From NCBI RefSeq assembly GCF_016801025.1, contig NZ_CP068983.1, positions 3,464,501-3,528,500 of the forward strand: 64,000 nt of DNA, in the 5' to 3' direction. A program made the position numbers and the translations under genes. Source of the stretch: Paradevosia shaoguanensis. Its GTDB lineage: Bacteria > Pseudomonadota > Alphaproteobacteria > Rhizobiales > Devosiaceae. The notes beneath the pieces are model-generated. The model did not search any database. It was not told where the DNA came from and saw only the letters and a program-made list of their open reading frames with translations. Each line of letters begins with the position of its first letter. The first letter of the stretch is position 1. This document shows positions 58,134 through 64,000 of the stretch, piece by piece.

Positions 58134-58799
58134 ATGACCAACCAGACCTGGAACGCAGTCGACAACTACATCGTGGCGAACCTCATTGCCGACGACCCGG
58201 TGCTGGACGGCGTGTTGGCCCGCAACGCGGAAGAAGGGTTGCCCGCGATCGACGTTTCGCCGGCACAGGGCAAGCTGCTTAACCTGCTGGTGCGGATGGC
58301 CGGCGCCAAGCGCGTGCTGGAGATCGGGACGCTCGGCGCCTATTCGACGATCTGGATGGCGCGGGCGTTGCCGGCGGGCGGACGGGCGGTGACCCTTGAG
58401 TTCAACCCGCATCACGCGGAGGTGGCGCGGGCCAATATCGAGAGCGCGGGACTCGGGGACGTGATCGAAGTGCGCGTGGGCGCGGCGCTCGATACGCTGC
58501 CGGGGCTGGCGGCGGATGGGGCAGGGCCGTTCGACTTCATCTTCATCGATGCCGACAAGCCGAACAACCCGAGCTATATCGACTGGGCGCTCAAGCTCTC
58601 CCGGCCGGGCACCGTGATTGTCTGCGACAACGTGATCAGGAACGGGGTGGTCGTGGACGAGGGGAGCACGGATGCCAATGTGCGCGGCGCGCGGGCGGCG
58701 TTCGAGATTCTCGGGCGTGATCCGCGCGTGGCGGCGACCTCGATGCAGACCGTGGGGAGCAAGGGGTATGACGGGTTCATTCTGGCGGTCGTGGGGTAG
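58134..58799 (+). CDS. O-methyltransferase family protein
   Basis: This 221-aa SAM-dependent enzyme resembles the catechol/caffeoyl-CoA O-methyltransferase group: VLEIGTLGAYSTIWMARALP (SAM loop), VTLEFNPHHAEVARANIESA, FDFIFIDADKPNNPSYIDWA (metal-binding Asp) and GTVIVCDNVIRNG. It needs a divalent metal in the family. GAGGAAGA precedes the ATG. The acceptor is unknown. Confidence 0.9.
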   Translation: MTNQTWNAVDNYIVANLIADDPVLDGVLARNAEEGLPAIDVSPAQGKLLNLLVRMAGAKRVLEIGTLGAYSTIWMARALPAGGRAVTLEFNPHHAEVARANIESAGLGDVIEVRVGAALDTLPGLAADGAGPFDFIFIDADKPNNPSYIDWALKLSRPGTVIVCDNVIRNGVVVDEGSTDANVRGARAAFEILGRDPRVAATSMQTVGSKGYDGFILAVVG

Positions 58800-58878
58800 G
58801 GGCCGCGCTCCCGATATGTCGTTCCGACCGCGGGACGTTGGGAGCTGAGAGTACGCTCCCTTCGATTCCCAAAACAAA

Positions 58879-58898
58879 AGGGCGGCCTGAGCCGCCCT
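58879..58898. terminator. terminator between convergent genes
   Basis: AGGGCGGC pairs with GCCGCCCT around CTGA, with AAAACAAA on one side. On the minus strand it gives a T-rich tail, so it best serves the YbjN-like gene; it may work in both directions. Confidence 0.75.
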
Positions 58899-58924
58899 CT
58901 CGAAAACCGATTCTGTCTTGCGGC

Positions 58925-59401
58925 TTACTTCTCGTAGCCGATGTGCTCGGCATATTGCTCGACGACCAGGCTCCATACCGAGATGTCGGCGTCCAGGTTG
59001 TCCGAAGAGATGCCGTGCTCGAGGTTAAGGTCCATTTCGACGACGGCGTCGCCGTCGCTGTCGAGATAGGCCTTGCCGAAGCGCTTGTCGCGATTCCAGG
59101 AATTGATGACGTCCATCTCGGGCTTGAGGTCGAGGAAACCGGCGTAGAAGTTCAGGTCCTCGCAATCCTTGTTGTCCGTGCAGTTCATGAAATAGATGGC
59201 GTAGGTGATGCCATCCAGGTCACCCTTGATCTTGGGATCGCCGTTGTCCTGCTTTTCGAGCTTAGCCTCCCCGTAGCCGCGCGCCAGCTCGAGAATCGCA
59301 TTCACGTCGTTGCCATCGATCAGGTCGGACCCGGCAGCGAACGCGGAGCATGCCGTTCCCAGCGTTAGCGTGGCACCGAGAATCAAAGCCTTCAAAGTCA
59401 T
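58925..59401 (-). CDS. YbjN domain-containing secreted protein
   Basis: This 158-aa protein has a signal peptide (LKALILGATLTLGTACSAFA) and a YbjN-type core: NDVNAILELARGYGEAKLEK, DLDGITYAIYFMNCTDNKDC and LNFYAGFLDLKPEMDVINSW followed by NRDKRFGKAYLDSDGDAVVE. YbjN proteins are linked to stress and motility in E. coli, where the protein is cytoplasmic; this exported form is common in Rhizobiales and of unknown role. I start at ATG 59401. Confidence 0.83.
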   Translation of the reverse strand: MTLKALILGATLTLGTACSAFAAGSDLIDGNDVNAILELARGYGEAKLEKQDNGDPKIKGDLDGITYAIYFMNCTDNKDCEDLNFYAGFLDLKPEMDVINSWNRDKRFGKAYLDSDGDAVVEMDLNLEHGISSDNLDADISVWSLVVEQYAEHIGYEK

Positions 59402-59866
59402 AGTGGTCTCCCAGGTCCCCAATTGGACCATAAATGGTGTAGCCCCCTCTTTTGATAGCGAAATTCGATCCTATATACGAGGCCTGCCGCCCGACAGGTT
59501 GTGGAGCGATCTAAGCCTGCCTCGCAGAAGAGGGCAAACGTCCCATAACCCCCGCGCATGCGGGCTATGTGACACCCTTTTTTAGTACCTTGCCCTTGAC
59601 GGACGGGGACTCGGGCGGTATACGCAGCCCACCTTAACGGTCGGTCGTGAGTTTCAACCGGGTATCTGCCGCCTGACGCGGGCATCCAAGAAGCTCAAAC
59701 ACACTGGTTTTGGTAACAGACGTAGACATTCTTGTGCGCATGAACGCTTCCATTGGAAGTGGTCCGCTGCATCCCGGCGCCGCCGATCTCCGTGTGAGAT
59801 CGAGTGGGCGCCATTTGGCTTGCTACGCCTGAACCACTTTGAATTCGGACGGATGGAAAGAGCGCA
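59402..59866. other. long leader and promoter region of the str operon
   Basis: About 465 bases between the YbjN-like gene and rpsL without a gene. It contains the promoter at 59596-59624 and a leader of about 235 bases, unusually long for rpsL. A hairpin CCCGCGCATGCGGG lies near 59552-59565, before the promoter, followed by a T-run at 59578. The leader may hold a regulatory RNA structure. Confidence 0.5.
59596..59624 (+). promoter_or_regulatory. probable promoter of the rpsL-rpsG-fusA-tuf operon
   Basis: TTGACG (59596-59601) and TATACG (59619-59624) are 17 bases apart and close to the sigma-70 consensus. Confidence 0.65.
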
Positions 59867-60238
59867 ATGCCGACCATTAATCAGTTGATCCGCAAGCCCC
59901 GGCAGAGCAAGCCGAAGCGGAACAAAGTCCCGGCGATGGAAGCGAACCCGCAGAAGCGTGGCGTTTGCAGCCGTGTGTACACGACGACCCCCAAGAAGCC
60001 GAACTCTGCCCTCCGCAAGGTGGCCAAGGTCCGTCTGACCACTTCGCGTGAAGTGATTTCCTATATCCCGGGCGAAGGTCATAATCTTCAGGAGCACTCC
60101 GTGGTCCTGATCCGTGGCGGCCGCGTGCGCGACCTTCCCGGTGTTCGCTATCACGTTCTGCGCGGCGTTCTGGATACCCAGAGCGTCAAGGATCGCCGTC
60201 AGCGTCGTTCCAAGTACGGCGCGAAGCGTCCGAAGTAA
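59867..60238 (+). CDS. rpsL: 30S ribosomal protein S12
   Basis: This 123-aa decoding-centre protein begins [20 protein letters not shown] and contains [18 protein letters not shown] and [20 protein letters not shown]. The lysines that are changed in streptomycin-resistant mutants (in PKKPN and in the loop before RDLPG) are of the usual sensitive type where visible. rpsG follows after 12 bases. Confidence 0.98.
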   Translation: MPTINQLIRKPRQSKPKRNKVPAMEANPQKRGVCSRVYTTTPKKPNSALRKVAKVRLTTSREVISYIPGEGHNLQEHSVVLIRGGRVRDLPGVRYHVLRGVLDTQSVKDRRQRRSKYGAKRPK

Positions 60239-60721
<483 letters not shown>

Positions 60722-60733
60722 TTGGAGCTCATC

Positions 60734-62824
<2,091 letters not shown>

Positions 62825-62882
62825 TTTAGAGATCAAACTTACCCACTGGCGATGAAGAGCTAGTGGACTACGGAGAAAAGCG

Positions 62883-64000
<1,118 letters not shown>

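Overview
The window is a 64 kb stretch of a GC-rich alphaproteobacterial chromosome. The gene families point to the Hyphomicrobiales (Rhizobiales), most likely Devosia or a close relative: a DUF3126 protein, a bacterial transglutaminase-like peptidase, PAS_5 and PilZ proteins, a BA14K-like protein, an Omp25-type porin, a xylose-type ABC transporter with a one-domain ATPase, and IRO-box-like iron control sites. The genus is an inference. There are no insertion sequences, phage genes, CRISPR arrays or rRNA genes. Almost every gene is intact; the only cut genes are a monooxygenase at the left edge and tuf at the right edge.

Layout. 1-9.4 kb: small metabolic and envelope genes (zinc-finger protein, alpha/beta hydrolase, cysE, transglutaminase-like peptidase, PilZ, PAS_5, rhomboid-slyX, hisI, folE, an IscU-like scaffold, yidD). 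9.4-18.3 kb: thrS, a large secreted protein of unknown function, a BA14K-like protein, an Omp25-like beta-barrel, an OmpR-type two-component system and another secreted protein, mostly on the minus strand. 18.3-24.8 kb: nitroreductase, lytic transglycosylase, a DUF2336 protein with a 53-aa follower, nadK, tRNA-Thr and a nucleotide-sugar epimerase. 24.8-28.3 kb: a ROK repressor divergent from xylF-xylH-xylG. 28.3-35.7 kb: DUF1345, YaiI, a polysaccharide deacetylase lipoprotein, rlmB, tRNA-Tyr, tRNA-Gly, a DHFR/RibD-like reductase, allE and ilvA.

35.8-41.5 kb is an iron-siderophore uptake locus: two tandem paralogous binding proteins diverge from two FecCD permeases, an ATPase and a Suc_Fer-like thioredoxin-fold iron-sulfur protein. 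The divergent promoter region holds two exact TGA-N9-TCA matches. 41.6-45.6 kb holds a LysE exporter, tRNA-Trp, a DUF3060 protein, a small membrane protein, an Fnr regulator, a perfect FNR box driving a 32-aa membrane microprotein, a Nudix hydrolase and a universal stress protein.

45.8 kb to the end is the core expression block: secE-nusG-rplK-rplA-rplJ-rplL-rpoB-rpoC, then a short spacer (40-aa membrane protein, O-methyltransferase, YbjN-like protein), then the str operon rpsL-rpsG-fusA-tuf.

Small genes below the usual length cut-off that I could support are a 53-aa protein (21090-21251), a 52-aa membrane protein (43364-43522), a 32-aa FNR-linked membrane protein (44511-44609) and a 40-aa membrane protein after rpoC (57910-58032). 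The most interesting non-coding signals are a pair of Y-shaped palindromic repeats whose outer arms differ but stay self-complementary, the IRO-like boxes, the FNR box, and palindromes in front of ilvA and of the xyl operon.
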